Shown: positions 1-8,395, counted from the first letter of the stretch. The stretch: 64,000 nt of DNA from Methylobacterium sp. J-078 (GCF_022829285.1 NZ_JAKSYI010000132.1:62001-126000), one strand, 5' to 3'. Notes: generated from the sequence alone by a model not told the origin. Numbers and translations: made by a program.

Positions 1-29
1 CCCGCGCGGGCTTGACTGTGGCAGCCCCG

Positions 30-1055
30 CTACGGGCCGGCCCTCAGCTTCGCGATCAGGTCGCGCATGTCCGGCGGCAACGGACTCTCGAAATGCAGCG
101 TCTCCCCGGTGCGCGGATGCGCGAAGCCGAGCACGCTTGCGTGCAGGGCCTGCCGGCCCAGGGTGTCGAGGGCACCGCGTGCCGCCTCCGACAGCCGGCT
201 CGCCTTGGTCTTGAAGGCGCCGCCATAGACCGCGTCGCCGAGGAGCGGATGGCCGCGATGGCTCATGTGCACGCGGATCTGGTGCGTGCGGCCCGTCTCC
301 AGGATGCAGCGGACCAGCGCGACCGTTCCCTCCTGTCCGAGCGCCGCCTCCGTCCGGTAATGCGTGATCGCGTGCCGGCCGGTCTCACCGCGCACCACGG
401 CGATCTTCTCGCGGTTGCGGACGCTGCGCGCGAGTTTCGCCTCGATCGTGCCGATGCGCGGCTCCGGCACGCCCCAGACCAGGGCCAAGTAGGCCCGCTC
501 CAGGGGACCGGTGCGGCCGTGATCGGCGAACTGCGCCGTCAGTCCCGCATGGGCGAGATCGTTCTTGGCTACCACCAGGAGGCCGCTCGTGTCCTTGTCG
601 AGGCGGTGGACGATGCCGGGCCGGCGCACCCCGCCAATGCCCGAGAGGCTGGCGCCGCAATGAGCGATCAGCCCGTTCACTAGGGTCCCGGAATCGTGGC
701 CCGGGGCCGGGTGGACCACGAGCCCTGCCGGCTTGTCGATGACGATGAGATCGTCGTCCTCATGGACGATCACAAGGTCCAGGCGCTCGGCCGCCGGCTC
801 CGGCGCCACTGCCTCCGGCATTACCACCGCGAGTTCGGCGCCGGGACCCACCTTCACGGACGGGTCCAGGCTGATGGTGCCGTTCCGGCGCACGTGCCCG
901 GCCCGGATCAGGTCCTGCAGCCGCGAGCGCGAGACATCAGGGAAGGCCCGGGCCAGGGCCCGGTCCAGGCGCTCCGTGGCCGCATCGTCGTCGAGGGTCG
1001 TGTGCAGGGCCCCGGGGCCGTCCGCGTCCGTCAGGTCATCGTGCAGTCCCGGCAA
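30..1055 (-). CDS. rluD: RluD-family 23S rRNA pseudouridine synthase
   Basis: Isomerises uridine to pseudouridine in large-subunit rRNA in the cytosol. An N-terminal S4-like RNA-binding domain (RLDRALARAF...SRSRLQDLI) is followed by the RluA/RluC/RluD catalytic domain, with the signature HRLDKDTSG near residues 150-158; the Asp of RLD is the catalytic residue in this family. I prefer the TTG at 1055, about 341 aa, because GAAGGA lies eight bases upstream and the family N-terminus begins soon after. The frame is also open to an ATG at 1151, but that extra 32-residue segment is Arg-rich, has no Shine-Dalgarno sequence and looks non-coding. It is divergent from tRNA-Glu. Family assignment is firm; RluD rather than RluC is likely but not certain. 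Confidence 0.88.
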   Translation of the reverse strand: MPGLHDDLTDADGPGALHTTLDDDAATERLDRALARAFPDVSRSRLQDLIRAGHVRRNGTISLDPSVKVGPGAELAVVMPEAVAPEPAAERLDLVIVHEDDDLIVIDKPAGLVVHPAPGHDSGTLVNGLIAHCGASLSGIGGVRRPGIVHRLDKDTSGLLVVAKNDLAHAGLTAQFADHGRTGPLERAYLALVWGVPEPRIGTIEAKLARSVRNREKIAVVRGETGRHAITHYRTEAALGQEGTVALVRCILETGRTHQIRVHMSHRGHPLLGDAVYGGAFKTKASRLSEAARGALDTLGRQALHASVLGFAHPRTGETLHFESPLPPDMRDLIAKLRAGP

Positions 1056-1204
1056 GGGATGGGTCCTTCGATTCAAAAACGTCGGTCGGGCGGCGATCCA
1101 GGCATTTCGGGTCTTGTGGCGCCGCGCGACCCTCGCTATACGATCGCCCATCGGCCGGGAAGCACGGATCGCCGCAGCGATCAGCCAATGCCTCCCTCCG
1201 GTCC

Positions 1205-1279
1205 GCGCCCATCGTCTAGCGGTTAGGACAGGTCCCTCTCACGGATCAGACCGGGGTTCGATTCCCCGTGGGCGCGCCA
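1205..1279 (+). tRNA. tRNA-Glu (anticodon CTC), CCA encoded
   Basis: A full cloverleaf can be drawn. The 7-bp acceptor stem GCGCCCA/TGGGCGC is at 1205-1211 and 1269-1275. The anticodon loop CTCTCAC carries anticodon CTC, and the T-loop is GGTTCGATTC. The discriminator is G1276 and CCA is encoded at 1277-1279. It is a single-copy gene between rluD and a small-ORF region. Confidence 0.96.
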
Positions 1280-1297
1280 AGCCTCCCCCTGCCAGGC

Positions 1298-1537
1298 TTA
1301 TCCTCCCCCATCAGCGAATCGTCCTTGCGTGAAGCGTTCGCGTCGCGCGCGTTCCCATGTTTCGGCTCGTCGCGTTCGGCGATCGCGCGGCGGCATACTG
1401 TATCGCGCTGATCCAATCGGCCGGATCAAATCGCCCGGCATCCCCAGAGCGTCGTATTGCGGTGCAACCGGCTCGCCTCGTTGAATCCGCGCACGATTCT
1501 CGTCGGACCCCGTGAAATACTGAATATAGCGCTGCAC
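1298..1537 (-). pseudogene. Possible relic or small hypothetical ORF, function unknown
   Basis: A GTG-started frame of 79 codons. The same frame stays open upstream without a start codon to about 1630, and the translation there (LTWYSDYASALLDYSDQ) looks protein-like rather than Arg-rich shadow sequence. The downstream part contains VQRYIQYFTG and YDALGMPGDLI. The first recalls the N-terminal region of lytic transglycosylases (V.RYI.YFTG), but the match is too weak to assign. This is either the 3' part of a decayed gene or a short unknown protein. No Shine-Dalgarno sequence is visible before the GTG. Confidence 0.25.
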
Positions 1538-1656
1538 TGCGGGATCAATTTGATCTGAGTAGTCGAGTAAGGCACTTGCGTAGTCTGAATACCACGTTAA
1601 GGGTTGGTCTCCGCCGAAAGATTTCGCGTTTTAACCTTCTCGACAAGGTGACAGCC

Positions 1657-1809
1657 ATGTCCAACGTGATTCGCGTGAAGCCGACCCATGACGGCACCTA
1701 CACGGTCTATCGCGGCGAAGCCGTTCTCGTCAGTGGTCTGACGAGACTCCAGGCCGAGCGTTACGAGGCGAGCCTCAGCTTGCGCCCCGGCATCCTCGCG
1801 CACGCCTGA
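1657..1809 (+). CDS. Small hypothetical protein (50 aa)
   Basis: The predicted 50-residue product starts MSNVIRVKPTHDGTY, with the ATG at 1657. AAGGTG, a reasonable Shine-Dalgarno sequence, lies six bases upstream. The frame is also open further 5' from 1576, but no ribosome site supports that longer start. The product is soluble, mixed alpha/beta in composition, with no cysteines or membrane segment. I do not recognise a family. Its location between tRNA-Glu and a convergent metallophosphoesterase gives no functional hint. Confidence 0.5.
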   Translation: MSNVIRVKPTHDGTYTVYRGEAVLVSGLTRLQAERYEASLSLRPGILAHA

Positions 1810-1835
1810 CCTTTTACGGGCTCGCCCGGCCGGCC

Positions 1836-2735
1836 TCATGGCCGAGTGAGCCCGAGCGGACCCAGATCCGCGATGATGCCGGTCTCCGTGAGACCGCGCT
1901 CGACACCCGCGACGGCGTATCCCGTCCCTTCGCGGGTGATCGTATAGAGGTGGTAGCTCGCACGGTGGTGCCGTGCGTCCCCCCGCGCCGAGGCGGAAGC
2001 GGCTCCGACCACCGGGATCGCCGCCCCGTCCGGCCCCGGCACGAAGGCCACGCTGCGCACGTGGTTGTGGCCGTGCAGAATCAACTCCGCCCCGACCCGT
2101 CCGATCATCGCCGTGAAGGCCCCCGCGTCGGTGAGTGCGCGCGCGGGCGTCGTCCCGCCGGGATGCGAGGGGTGGTGGATCATCACCACGCGGCAGGGCG
2201 GCTCAGGCTCCGCGGCCAGGACGACGAGCAGGGCCTCGGCCGCCGCGATCTGTGCCGGTCCGAGCCGGCCGGTGGCCGCGAAGGGCTTGGTGGGAATCGC
2301 CGAGGACAGGCCGACCAGGGCCACGGGTCCGCGCCGGCGCAGATAGGGGAAATGGCCCTGGAGGCCGTCATCGCCGGAGGTCCAGGCGCCGCAGGCATGG
2401 AGCAGCCCCTCCAGGGAGCCACGCACGTAGGCATCGTGGTTGCCGGGCACGAAGCTGACGGCCTCGGGCGCCCCTAAAGCCTCCAGGAAGACCTTCGCGG
2501 TGGACCACTCGCTGGGCAGGCCGATGTTGCAGAGGTCGCCCGTGCAGGCCACGTGGTCGTGCTCTCGAGCGCGCAGGTCCGCCACGATGGCGGCCAGCAC
2601 TTCCATGTCGTGCGCGTCCTTGCGGCCGCGCTGCCAGTTCACGTAGCCGGTGGCGCGCTTGCTGAGGAGTTGGCGCAGGCGCGGCCGGGTCAGCGGCCCC
2701 ACATGCGGGTCGGTCAGATGGGCGAGGCGGAACAT
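1836..2735 (-). CDS. Calcineurin-like metallophosphoesterase (CpdA/3',5'-cyclic nucleotide phosphodiesterase-like)
   Basis: A dinuclear-metal phosphoesterase of about 299 aa. The metallophos motifs appear in order: LTDPHVG (DxH) near the N-terminus, CTGDLCNIG (GDxxN-type), FVPGNHDAY (GNHD), and LHGHNH (GHxH) about two thirds along. The ATG at 2735 gives MFRLAHLTDPH, the usual family start; upstream sequence in frame is Arg/Pro-rich and unlikely to be coding. The substrate cannot be told: cyclic nucleotides, UDP-diacylglucosamine and phosphoproteins are all hydrolysed by relatives. It is transcribed in the same direction as the VIT gene, 90 bp downstream of it. Confidence 0.85.
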   Translation of the reverse strand: MFRLAHLTDPHVGPLTRPRLRQLLSKRATGYVNWQRGRKDAHDMEVLAAIVADLRAREHDHVACTGDLCNIGLPSEWSTAKVFLEALGAPEAVSFVPGNHDAYVRGSLEGLLHACGAWTSGDDGLQGHFPYLRRRGPVALVGLSSAIPTKPFAATGRLGPAQIAAAEALLVVLAAEPEPPCRVVMIHHPSHPGGTTPARALTDAGAFTAMIGRVGAELILHGHNHVRSVAFVPGPDGAAIPVVGAASASARGDARHHRASYHLYTITREGTGYAVAGVERGLTETGIIADLGPLGLTRP

Positions 2736-2825
2736 CGTCCTCCGGTCGAGGTCGGCGGGTGATCGGGCGCGTGGCGCCCGCCATCGCCCCATCCGGGTCC
2801 GGGGGTCAACCCGCCGACCCGATCC

Positions 2826-3401
2826 TCACGCGCTTCCGATGGCGATGCCGGCCGCCAGCACGAGGGCGCCGCCGAGCACTACCTGCAGGGTCGCGCGCCA
2901 GAACGGTGTCGCCATGTAGCGGGTCCGGATCGCCGAGATCGCCAGGAGTTCCAGGGCCACCACGACGATGGCGAGCGCCGTCGCGAGCCAGAACGCGTTC
3001 GGCCAATGATCGGGGATCGCGTAGGGAAGCGTGTGCCCGAGGCCGCCGAGCGTGGTCATGGTGCCGCAGACGAGCCCGCGCATCCACGGCGTACCCCGGC
3101 CCGTGATCGCCCCGTCGTCGGACAGGGCCTCGGTGAAGCCCATGCTGATGCCCGCGCCGATCGATGCCGCCAGGCCGACCAGGAAGGTCGCGCCGTTGCT
3201 GTGGGTGGCGAAGGCGGCGGCGAAGATCGGTGCCAGCGTCGAGACCGAGCCGTCGATCAGCCCGGCGAGGCCCGGCTGGACGTAGCGCAGCACGAAAGCG
3301 CGCCGCGCCTCCGCGTCGGGATGGGGCGATGGACCCGGGACATTCGGGTGGGCCGGCATATCCGGGGAGCCAGCAGAGGCGTGGGCGGCATGTCCGATCA
3401 T
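2826..3401 (-). CDS. VIT1/CCC1-family membrane iron (Fe/Mn) exporter, MbfA-like C-terminal domain only
   Basis: A 191-residue membrane protein. After a Pro/His-containing cytosolic N-terminus of about 45 residues come the VIT-domain segments: GLIDGSVSTLAPIFAAAFA, GISMGFTEALSDDG and TGRGTPW, then three hydrophobic helices at the C-terminus. These match the membrane domain of alphaproteobacterial MbfA, which exports iron to the periplasm. The ferritin-like domain that normally precedes it in MbfA is absent, so this is a stand-alone VIT protein. The start ATG at 3401 lies 14 bp from the first of two Irr-like palindromes, which suggests iron-responsive control. Manganese is an alternative substrate. 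Confidence 0.8.
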   Translation of the reverse strand: MIGHAAHASAGSPDMPAHPNVPGPSPHPDAEARRAFVLRYVQPGLAGLIDGSVSTLAPIFAAAFATHSNGATFLVGLAASIGAGISMGFTEALSDDGAITGRGTPWMRGLVCGTMTTLGGLGHTLPYAIPDHWPNAFWLATALAIVVVALELLAISAIRTRYMATPFWRATLQVVLGGALVLAAGIAIGSA

Positions 3402-3414
3402 CGTAGGTGCTCTC

Positions 3415-3455
3415 TTTGGATTTATTCCAATCTACAGTCTGGAATTGCTCCAAAC
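3415..3455 (-). promoter_or_regulatory. Two tandem Irr-like (ICE-type) palindromes upstream of the VIT gene
   Basis: Two inverted repeats of the form TGGA-N5-TCCA lie at 3417-3429 and 3440-3452, with centres 23 bp apart, about two helical turns. The first in context is TTTGGATTTATTCCAAT, close to the rhizobial iron control element consensus (TTTAGAA-N3-TTCTAAA) apart from A/G and T/C transitions. They sit 14-54 bp upstream of the start codon of a predicted iron exporter, a gene class that Irr represses in related bacteria. The similarity is by eye; Irr binding is inferred. Confidence 0.5.
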
Positions 3456-3664
3456 AAGGGTCCGATGGCGACATGCAGCCCTGTGTGTCCGCGCCGAGCG
3501 CTGGGCGGCGTTGCGCCGGGTCCCGGATCGGAGCTAGACAGCGCCGGACCGAAATCGGCGGCGGCCCACCGGGGGCCGGGCGCCAGAAGGCCCCGCGGCC
3601 ATCGCCGGAGTTCGGCCGCGACGGGGCCGGTGCCCACGATGGGCCGCGACGCGAAAGCGATGGC

Positions 3665-4417
3665 ATGAGCCTCATCAAACGGATCGGCCGCTCAGCCGCG
3701 GTCCAGCAGGCCCTCGGCATCCTGGCCGGCGGCTACCTGCGCCTCGTGCGCCGGACGAACCGCTTCACGGTGGAGCCGGCCGACCCCGATCCCTGGCTCG
3801 ACGGCCTCGGCCCGTTCATCGCCGGCATGTGGCACGGCCAGCACACGATGATCTCGTTCATGAAGCGGCCGCACGACCGGATCGCCACGATCATCTCCCG
3901 CTCCGCCGACGGCAACGTGAACACCATTGCTCTGACCCGCATGGGCGTGCGCGTGATCCGGGCTTCGGGGGCGCGCGGACGCGTGGTCCGGGACGCCCGG
4001 GCCAAGGGCGGGGCCGAGGGCCTGCGCGCCATGCTGCGCGCCCTCAAGGATGGCGAGACCGTGGCCTTCAGCGCGGACGTGCCGAAGATCTCGCGCCGGG
4101 CGGATGCGGGCATCCTCACCCTCGCCCGCTTCTCCGGCCGGCCCATCGTGCCCGTCGCCGTGGTGACGAGCCGGCACTGGCGCTTCAACTCCTGGGATCG
4201 GGCCTGCCTCGGCCTGCCCTTCGGCCGGGGCGCGATGGTGTTCGGAACGCCGGTCCGCGTGCCCCGTGAGGTCGCGCCCGAGGCTTTCGAGGCCCTGCGC
4301 CAGCAGCTCGAAGCCGAGATGAATCGGGTCCACGACCGTGCCTACACCCTGGTCGGACGTCCCGACCGCGTCGGCCGTCCCGACCCGGTCGCCGACCGCG
4401 TGGGCAGCCCGGCGTGA
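3665..4417 (+). CDS. DUF374 lysophospholipid/lauroyl acyltransferase-like protein
   Basis: A 250-residue protein of the DUF374/LPLAT superfamily found next to Kdo transferase genes in alphaproteobacteria. The region MWHGQHTM holds the catalytic-type HxxxxH/D-like acyltransferase motif, followed by ISRSADGN, the GGAEG segment and FSADVPK...AGILTLAR, typical of DUF374. The ATG at 3665 gives MSLIKRIGRS. The open frame extends 5' but there the translation is low complexity. It overlaps the start of the Kdo transferase gene by four bases, so the two are probably co-translated in lipid A/LPS assembly at the inner membrane. The acyl substrate is unknown. Confidence 0.82.
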   Translation: MSLIKRIGRSAAVQQALGILAGGYLRLVRRTNRFTVEPADPDPWLDGLGPFIAGMWHGQHTMISFMKRPHDRIATIISRSADGNVNTIALTRMGVRVIRASGARGRVVRDARAKGGAEGLRAMLRALKDGETVAFSADVPKISRRADAGILTLARFSGRPIVPVAVVTSRHWRFNSWDRACLGLPFGRGAMVFGTPVRVPREVAPEAFEALRQQLEAEMNRVHDRAYTLVGRPDRVGRPDPVADRVGSPA

Positions 4418-5730
4418 GGACCATGCGCAAGGCCCCGCCCCTCACGACGATCCTGAAGACGTATCGCTACGGACTCTATTTCGGCGAGCCGGCGTTGGTG
4501 GGCCTCCTCGCCTGGCGCTCGCGGCGGGGCAAGGAGGATTCAGGCCGCCTTGCCGAGCGCCGCGGCCTACCCGCCCGGGCCCGTCCCCTCGGGCGCTTGG
4601 TCTGGATGCATGGGGCCAGCGTCGGCGAGGCGCTCTCCCTCGTGGGCCTCGTGGACGGCATGATCGCGCGCGGCTTCTCGGTCCTGGTCACCACGGGTAC
4701 GCGCAGCGCCGCGGAGCTCATCGGCCGGCGCCTTCCGGCCGGGGCCGTGCACCAGTACATGCCCCTTGACGCGCCCCGCTGGATCGGGCGCTTCCTCGAC
4801 CATTGGCGCCCGGATCTCGCCCTGGTGGCCGAATCCGAGATCTGGCCCAACACCGTGGTCTCCCTGCACGCGCGCGGCATCCCCCTCCTCCTCGTCAATG
4901 CGCGAATGTCCGAGCGCTCCGCCCGGGGCTGGGCCCGTGCGCCCCGCACCGCCGAGGCGCTGCTCGCACGGATCACGATCTGCCTCGCCCAGACCGACGA
5001 CGATGCCGACCGCTTCCGGCGTCTCGGGGCGCCGCGCGTCAGCATCGCCGGCAACCTGAAATACGATTCCGAGGTGCCGCCGGCGGACGGGCAGCAACTT
5101 GCCCACCTGCGCGACCTCGTCGGCGACCGGCCCGTCTGGGTCGCGGCGAGCACGCACCCGGGCGAGGACGCCGTGGCCGCTCGCGCCCATGCCATCCTGC
5201 GCGCGCGCTGGCCGCGCCTGCTCACCATCGTCGTGCCGCGCCATCCCCATCGCGGCGGCGAGGTCGCGGCCTGCGCGGCGCGCGAGCGCCTGTCGAGCGC
5301 CCGGCGCTCCCAGGGCGGGCGTCCCCACGGCGGCGTCGACCTCTACGTTGCCGACACCCTGGGCGAACTCGGCCTGTTCTACCGGCTCGGCCGCATCGTC
5401 TATCTCGGCGGTTCCCTGGTGCCCCATGGCGGTCAGAACCCGATCGAGCCGACGCGACTGCGCGCGGCCGTGCTGCATGGCCCCCACATCCACAACTTCA
5501 CCCAGGTCTACCGCGCCCTCGACGCGGCCGGCGGTGCCCTCTCGGTGGTCGATGCGGACGACCTCGCCGCGACTCTGAACGACCTGCTCGGGGATCGCCC
5601 TCGCATCGAGGCGATGAACCGGGCGGGCGCGACCGCCCTCCGTCCCCTGGAGGGTGCGGTCGCCCGCACCTTCACGGTGCTCGACCCCTTCATCGCGCAG
5701 ATGAATCTCCGGGCGATGGCGGCCTCGTGA
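4414..5730 (+). CDS. waaA: 3-deoxy-D-manno-octulosonic acid (Kdo) transferase
   Basis: Transfers Kdo from CMP-Kdo to lipid IVA at the cytosolic face of the inner membrane. The 438-residue protein has the GT30 N-terminal segments WMHGASVGEALS (base-containing), VTTGTRSAAEL and the conserved ALVAESEIWPN. It also has NARMSERS in the first Rossmann half, and VAASTHPGEDAV, VPRHPHR and GGSLVPHGGQNPIEP in the nucleotide-sugar half. The GTG at 4414 overlaps the preceding stop; an ATG at 4423 is the alternative start. It sits between the DUF374 gene and lpxK in one lipid A operon. The number of Kdo residues added cannot be predicted. Confidence 0.95.
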   Translation: MRTMRKAPPLTTILKTYRYGLYFGEPALVGLLAWRSRRGKEDSGRLAERRGLPARARPLGRLVWMHGASVGEALSLVGLVDGMIARGFSVLVTTGTRSAAELIGRRLPAGAVHQYMPLDAPRWIGRFLDHWRPDLALVAESEIWPNTVVSLHARGIPLLLVNARMSERSARGWARAPRTAEALLARITICLAQTDDDADRFRRLGAPRVSIAGNLKYDSEVPPADGQQLAHLRDLVGDRPVWVAASTHPGEDAVAARAHAILRARWPRLLTIVVPRHPHRGGEVAACAARERLSSARRSQGGRPHGGVDLYVADTLGELGLFYRLGRIVYLGGSLVPHGGQNPIEPTRLRAAVLHGPHIHNFTQVYRALDAAGGALSVVDADDLAATLNDLLGDRPRIEAMNRAGATALRPLEGAVARTFTVLDPFIAQMNLRAMAAS

Positions 5731-5740
5731 GGCGGGGCTG

Positions 5741-6709
5741 ATGCGCGCCCCCACCTTCTGGGATGGGCCGCCCGGCCACCCGGCCGCGCGCCTCCTCGGG
5801 CCCCTCGGCGCCCTCTACGGGCGCCACACCGCCGCGCGCATGGACCGGGCGGGGGCGCGGGCGCCCTGCCCCGTGCTGTGCGTGGGCAACTTCACCCTCG
5901 GCGGCGCCGGAAAGACCCCGACCGCCCTCGCCATCGCGGCCCTGCTGGGCGAACTCGGCGCGCGCCCCGGCTTCCTCACCCGGGGCTATGGCGGGCGCCT
6001 GTCCGGCCCCGTCGCGGTCGATCCGGAGCGGCATGGCGCGATGGATGTCGGCGACGAGGCGCTGCTGCTGGCCCGCGCGGGCCCGACCGTCCTGGCTCGC
6101 GACCGTCCGGCCGGCGCCCGGCTCTGCGCGGAGCGGGGGGCCGACATCGTGGTGATGGATGACGGCCTGCAGAACCCGAGCCTCGCCAAGGACCTCGCCT
6201 TCGCGGTGCTGGATGCCGGCGCCGGGATCGGCAACGGGCGGACCTTCCCCGCTGGGCCCCTGCGGGCGCCCCTCGCCCGGCAATGGCGCCACGTCCACGG
6301 TCTCGTGCTCGTCGGCGACGGGCCGAAGGCCGAGCCCGTCGCGGAGGCGGCCCGGGCGCGGGGCCTGCCCGTCCACCGCGCGCGTCTTGTGCCCGGCGGC
6401 GTTTTCACCGGGCGCCGCGTCCTTGCCTTCGCGGGCATCGGCCGCCCGGAAAAATTCTTCGCGAGCCTGCGCGAGGCCGGGGCGGAGGTCGCCGCCACCC
6501 GCGCCTTTCCGGATCACCATCCCTACACGGCCCGCGACACCGACCGGCTCGCCGCCGAGGCGCGGAGCCTGGGGGCCGATCTCGTCACCACGGCCAAGGA
6601 CCATGTCCGCCTCGCCCGCCCCTTCGCGGCAGGCGTAGCTGTGCTGCCCGTGCGCCTGGACTTCGCCGATCCGGCCGCACTGCGCGCGCAGCTCGGCGCG
6701 GTCCTGTGA
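5741..6709 (+). CDS. lpxK: Tetraacyldisaccharide 4'-kinase (lipid A 4'-kinase)
   Basis: Phosphorylates the 4' position of tetraacyldisaccharide-1-phosphate to make lipid IVA. The 322-residue sequence carries a membrane-proximal N-terminus and the P-loop CVGNFTLGGAGKTPTA (Walker A GGAGKT). It then has FLTRGYGGR and a DVGDEALLLAR segment typical of LpxK, with VVMDDGLQNPSL as the conserved catalytic DDGxQ motif. AFAGIGRPEKFF and FPDHHPYT follow toward the C-terminus. It begins 10 bp after waaA and is convergent, with an 8-bp gap, with the DUF2093 gene. Confidence 0.95.
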   Translation: MRAPTFWDGPPGHPAARLLGPLGALYGRHTAARMDRAGARAPCPVLCVGNFTLGGAGKTPTALAIAALLGELGARPGFLTRGYGGRLSGPVAVDPERHGAMDVGDEALLLARAGPTVLARDRPAGARLCAERGADIVVMDDGLQNPSLAKDLAFAVLDAGAGIGNGRTFPAGPLRAPLARQWRHVHGLVLVGDGPKAEPVAEAARARGLPVHRARLVPGGVFTGRRVLAFAGIGRPEKFFASLREAGAEVAATRAFPDHHPYTARDTDRLAAEARSLGADLVTTAKDHVRLARPFAAGVAVLPVRLDFADPAALRAQLGAVL

Positions 6710-6717
6710 CGCTCCGG

Positions 6718-6939
6718 CTAGGCCGGGCGCCCGAACTCGGCGAGGCGCTTCATCACCGCCTCGGGGCTGACATAGGCTTCCTGCCGGGCCGCGCTCCAGT
6801 AGCGCAGGGCGTCGAGGGCGATCGGCTCGCCCGTCACCGCACAGCGCACGAAGCTGCCGGGCTTGACCACCCGCATGGTGCCGTCGCCGTACTCGACCAC
6901 CGCCTCGCCAGAGGCTCCCCGCTCGAACCGTCCCAACAT
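6718..6939 (-). CDS. DUF2093 domain protein (73 aa)
   Basis: A 73-residue protein matching the DUF2093 family widespread in Hyphomicrobiales. Features are an N-terminal EYGDGTMRVVKPGSFVRCAVTGEPI block, here split as GDGTMRVVKPGSFV and CAVTGEPIALDALRYWS, and a C-terminal YVSPEAVMKRL helix. The single conserved cysteine and the VTG turn suggest a small beta-rich fold. Its function is unknown. It is often found next to lpxK in this lineage; here the two are convergent and nearly touching. Confidence 0.85.
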   Translation of the reverse strand: MLGRFERGASGEAVVEYGDGTMRVVKPGSFVRCAVTGEPIALDALRYWSAARQEAYVSPEAVMKRLAEFGRPA

Positions 6940-7122
6940 GATCCCCGTCGCCTCCCGCTCCGTCCCCCCTCACTTAAGAGGGCTGTGGCCCGCTGTCGAT
7001 CAGGGCCCCCGCGCGGGACCTTCGCCCGACACCCTCGACAGGTCCAGCGCTTGGTGCCTTAAGCTGCGGGATACCGCAGAGCCGACACGCCGCATGACCC
7101 TGACCCGCATGACCCCATCCGC

Positions 7123-7533
7123 ATGAGCCCGGAACTCGCCCGGCTGTTCGAGGCCGCGCGCGCCGCGCAGGCGCGGGCCTACGCGCCCTATTCAGGCTTC
7201 CCGGTGGGGGCGGCCCTTCGCGACGCGGGCGGGGCCGTGTATGCCGGCTGCAACGTCGAGAACGCGGCCTATCCGGTCGGAACCTGCGCCGAGGCCGGTG
7301 CCATCGCCGCCATGGCGGCGGGGGGCGGGCGGGCGATCGCCGAGATGCTGGTGCTCGGTCCGGGCCCCGGGCTGGTGACGCCCTGCGGCGCGTGCCGCCA
7401 GCGCATCCGCGAATTTGCCGGGCCCGATGTCATCATCCACGTCGCCGACGGCGCGGGCGTGCGCGGCGCCTTCACCCTCGCGACCCTGCTGCCGGAATCC
7501 TTCGGTCCGGAGAACCTCGGCCGCCATGTCTGA
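7123..7533 (+). CDS. cdd: Cytidine deaminase
   Basis: Deaminates cytidine and deoxycytidine to uridine forms using zinc. It is 136 aa, the usual homotetrameric length. Substrate and zinc motifs are visible: PYSGFPVGAALRD, GCNVENAAYPVGTCAEAGAI (the CAE form of the H/CAE zinc-ligand and general acid/base motif) and TPCGACRQRI (PCxxC). The ATG at 7123 gives MSPELARLFEAAR. It is the first gene of a four-gene nucleoside salvage operon and overlaps the next gene by eight bases. Confidence 0.94.
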   Translation: MSPELARLFEAARAAQARAYAPYSGFPVGAALRDAGGAVYAGCNVENAAYPVGTCAEAGAIAAMAAGGGRAIAEMLVLGPGPGLVTPCGACRQRIREFAGPDVIIHVADGAGVRGAFTLATLLPESFGPENLGRHV

Positions 7534-8395
7534 ACCGGATTTGCCCGAGGCCGACCCGCCCGCTTCGAATTCACGCGCACCCGAGCCCGCCGTCGAGGCC
7601 GCGGCCGGACTCCTGCGCGCGCGGGGCCTCGGCGGCCCCTTCGCCTGCGCCATCGTCACCGGTACCGGCCTCGGCGGCCTCGCGCGGGGGCTCGCGGAAG
7701 CGGTCTCGGTATCCTACGCGGAGATCCCCGGATTTCCGCGCCCCGGCGTCAGCGGCCATGGCGGCGCCCTGCATGCGGGGCTGCTCGCCGGGCGGCGCGT
7801 GCTGGTCCTCGAGGGCCGGGCCCATGCCTACGAAGCCGGCGACGCCGCCGCGATGCGCGTGCCGGTCGGCGTTGTGCGTGCCCTCGGGGCGGAGGCTCTT
7901 CTCCTCACCAACGCCTCCGGCTCGCTGATGCCGGCCGCCGGGCCGGGCAGCCTGGTGGCTTTGAGCGACCACATCAACCTCTCCGGCCTCAACCCCCTCG
8001 TCGGCGAGGCCAGCGACGCCCGCTTCGTGCCGATGGTCGGGGCCTACGACACCGCCCTGCGGGCGCATCTTGGCGCCGCAGCCGCCGAGGCGGGCATCCC
8101 GCTGCACGCGGGGGTCTATGCCTGGTTCTCCGGCCCGAGTTTCGAGACGCCCGCCGAGGTCCGCATGGCCGGGCGCCTCGGGGCGGACCTCGTGGGCATG
8201 TCGACGGTGCCGGAGGTGATCCTGGCCCGCTTCTACGGCTTGCGGGTCGCGGCGATCTCGGTGGTGACCAATTTGGGGGCCGGCATCGGCGACGGCGATC
8301 CCCATCACGCGGAAACGAAGGCTGCGGCCGCTCGCGCGGGCGACGACCTCGCCCGCCTCGTGACCGCCTTCGTCGCCCGCCTGCCCGCGCGTTGA
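7526..8395 (+). CDS. punA: Purine nucleoside phosphorylase (trimeric, PNP/MTAP type)
   Basis: Phosphorolysis of purine (deoxy)nucleosides to the base and (deoxy)ribose-1-phosphate. Motifs of the trimeric class appear in order: VTGTGLGGLA (phosphate loop), FPRPGVSGHGG, VLEGRAHAYE, LLTNASGSL, SDHINLSG, FSGPSFETPAEVRM and GADLVGMSTVPEVILAR, then VVTNLGAG, where the Asn is typical of base recognition in the guanosine/inosine-specific class. The ATG at 7526 gives 289 aa and translational overlap with cdd. The C-terminus is rich in Ala/Arg. The symbol follows the common bacterial name. Confidence 0.9.
   Translation: MSEPDLPEADPPASNSRAPEPAVEAAAGLLRARGLGGPFACAIVTGTGLGGLARGLAEAVSVSYAEIPGFPRPGVSGHGGALHAGLLAGRRVLVLEGRAHAYEAGDAAAMRVPVGVVRALGAEALLLTNASGSLMPAAGPGSLVALSDHINLSGLNPLVGEASDARFVPMVGAYDTALRAHLGAAAAEAGIPLHAGVYAWFSGPSFETPAEVRMAGRLGADLVGMSTVPEVILARFYGLRVAAISVVTNLGAGIGDGDPHHAETKAAAARAGDDLARLVTAFVARLPAR

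Noticed and set aside
12..683. Long open frame antisense to rluD
   Set aside because: It is the complement of a clear pseudouridine synthase; its translation is rich in Arg/Ala/Gly with no motif, as expected from a GC-rich shadow frame.
1279..1299. AAGCCT/AGGCTT inverted repeat after tRNA-Glu as terminator
   Set aside because: Only a 6-bp stem with a 9-base loop and no U-tract; not strong enough to list as a feature.
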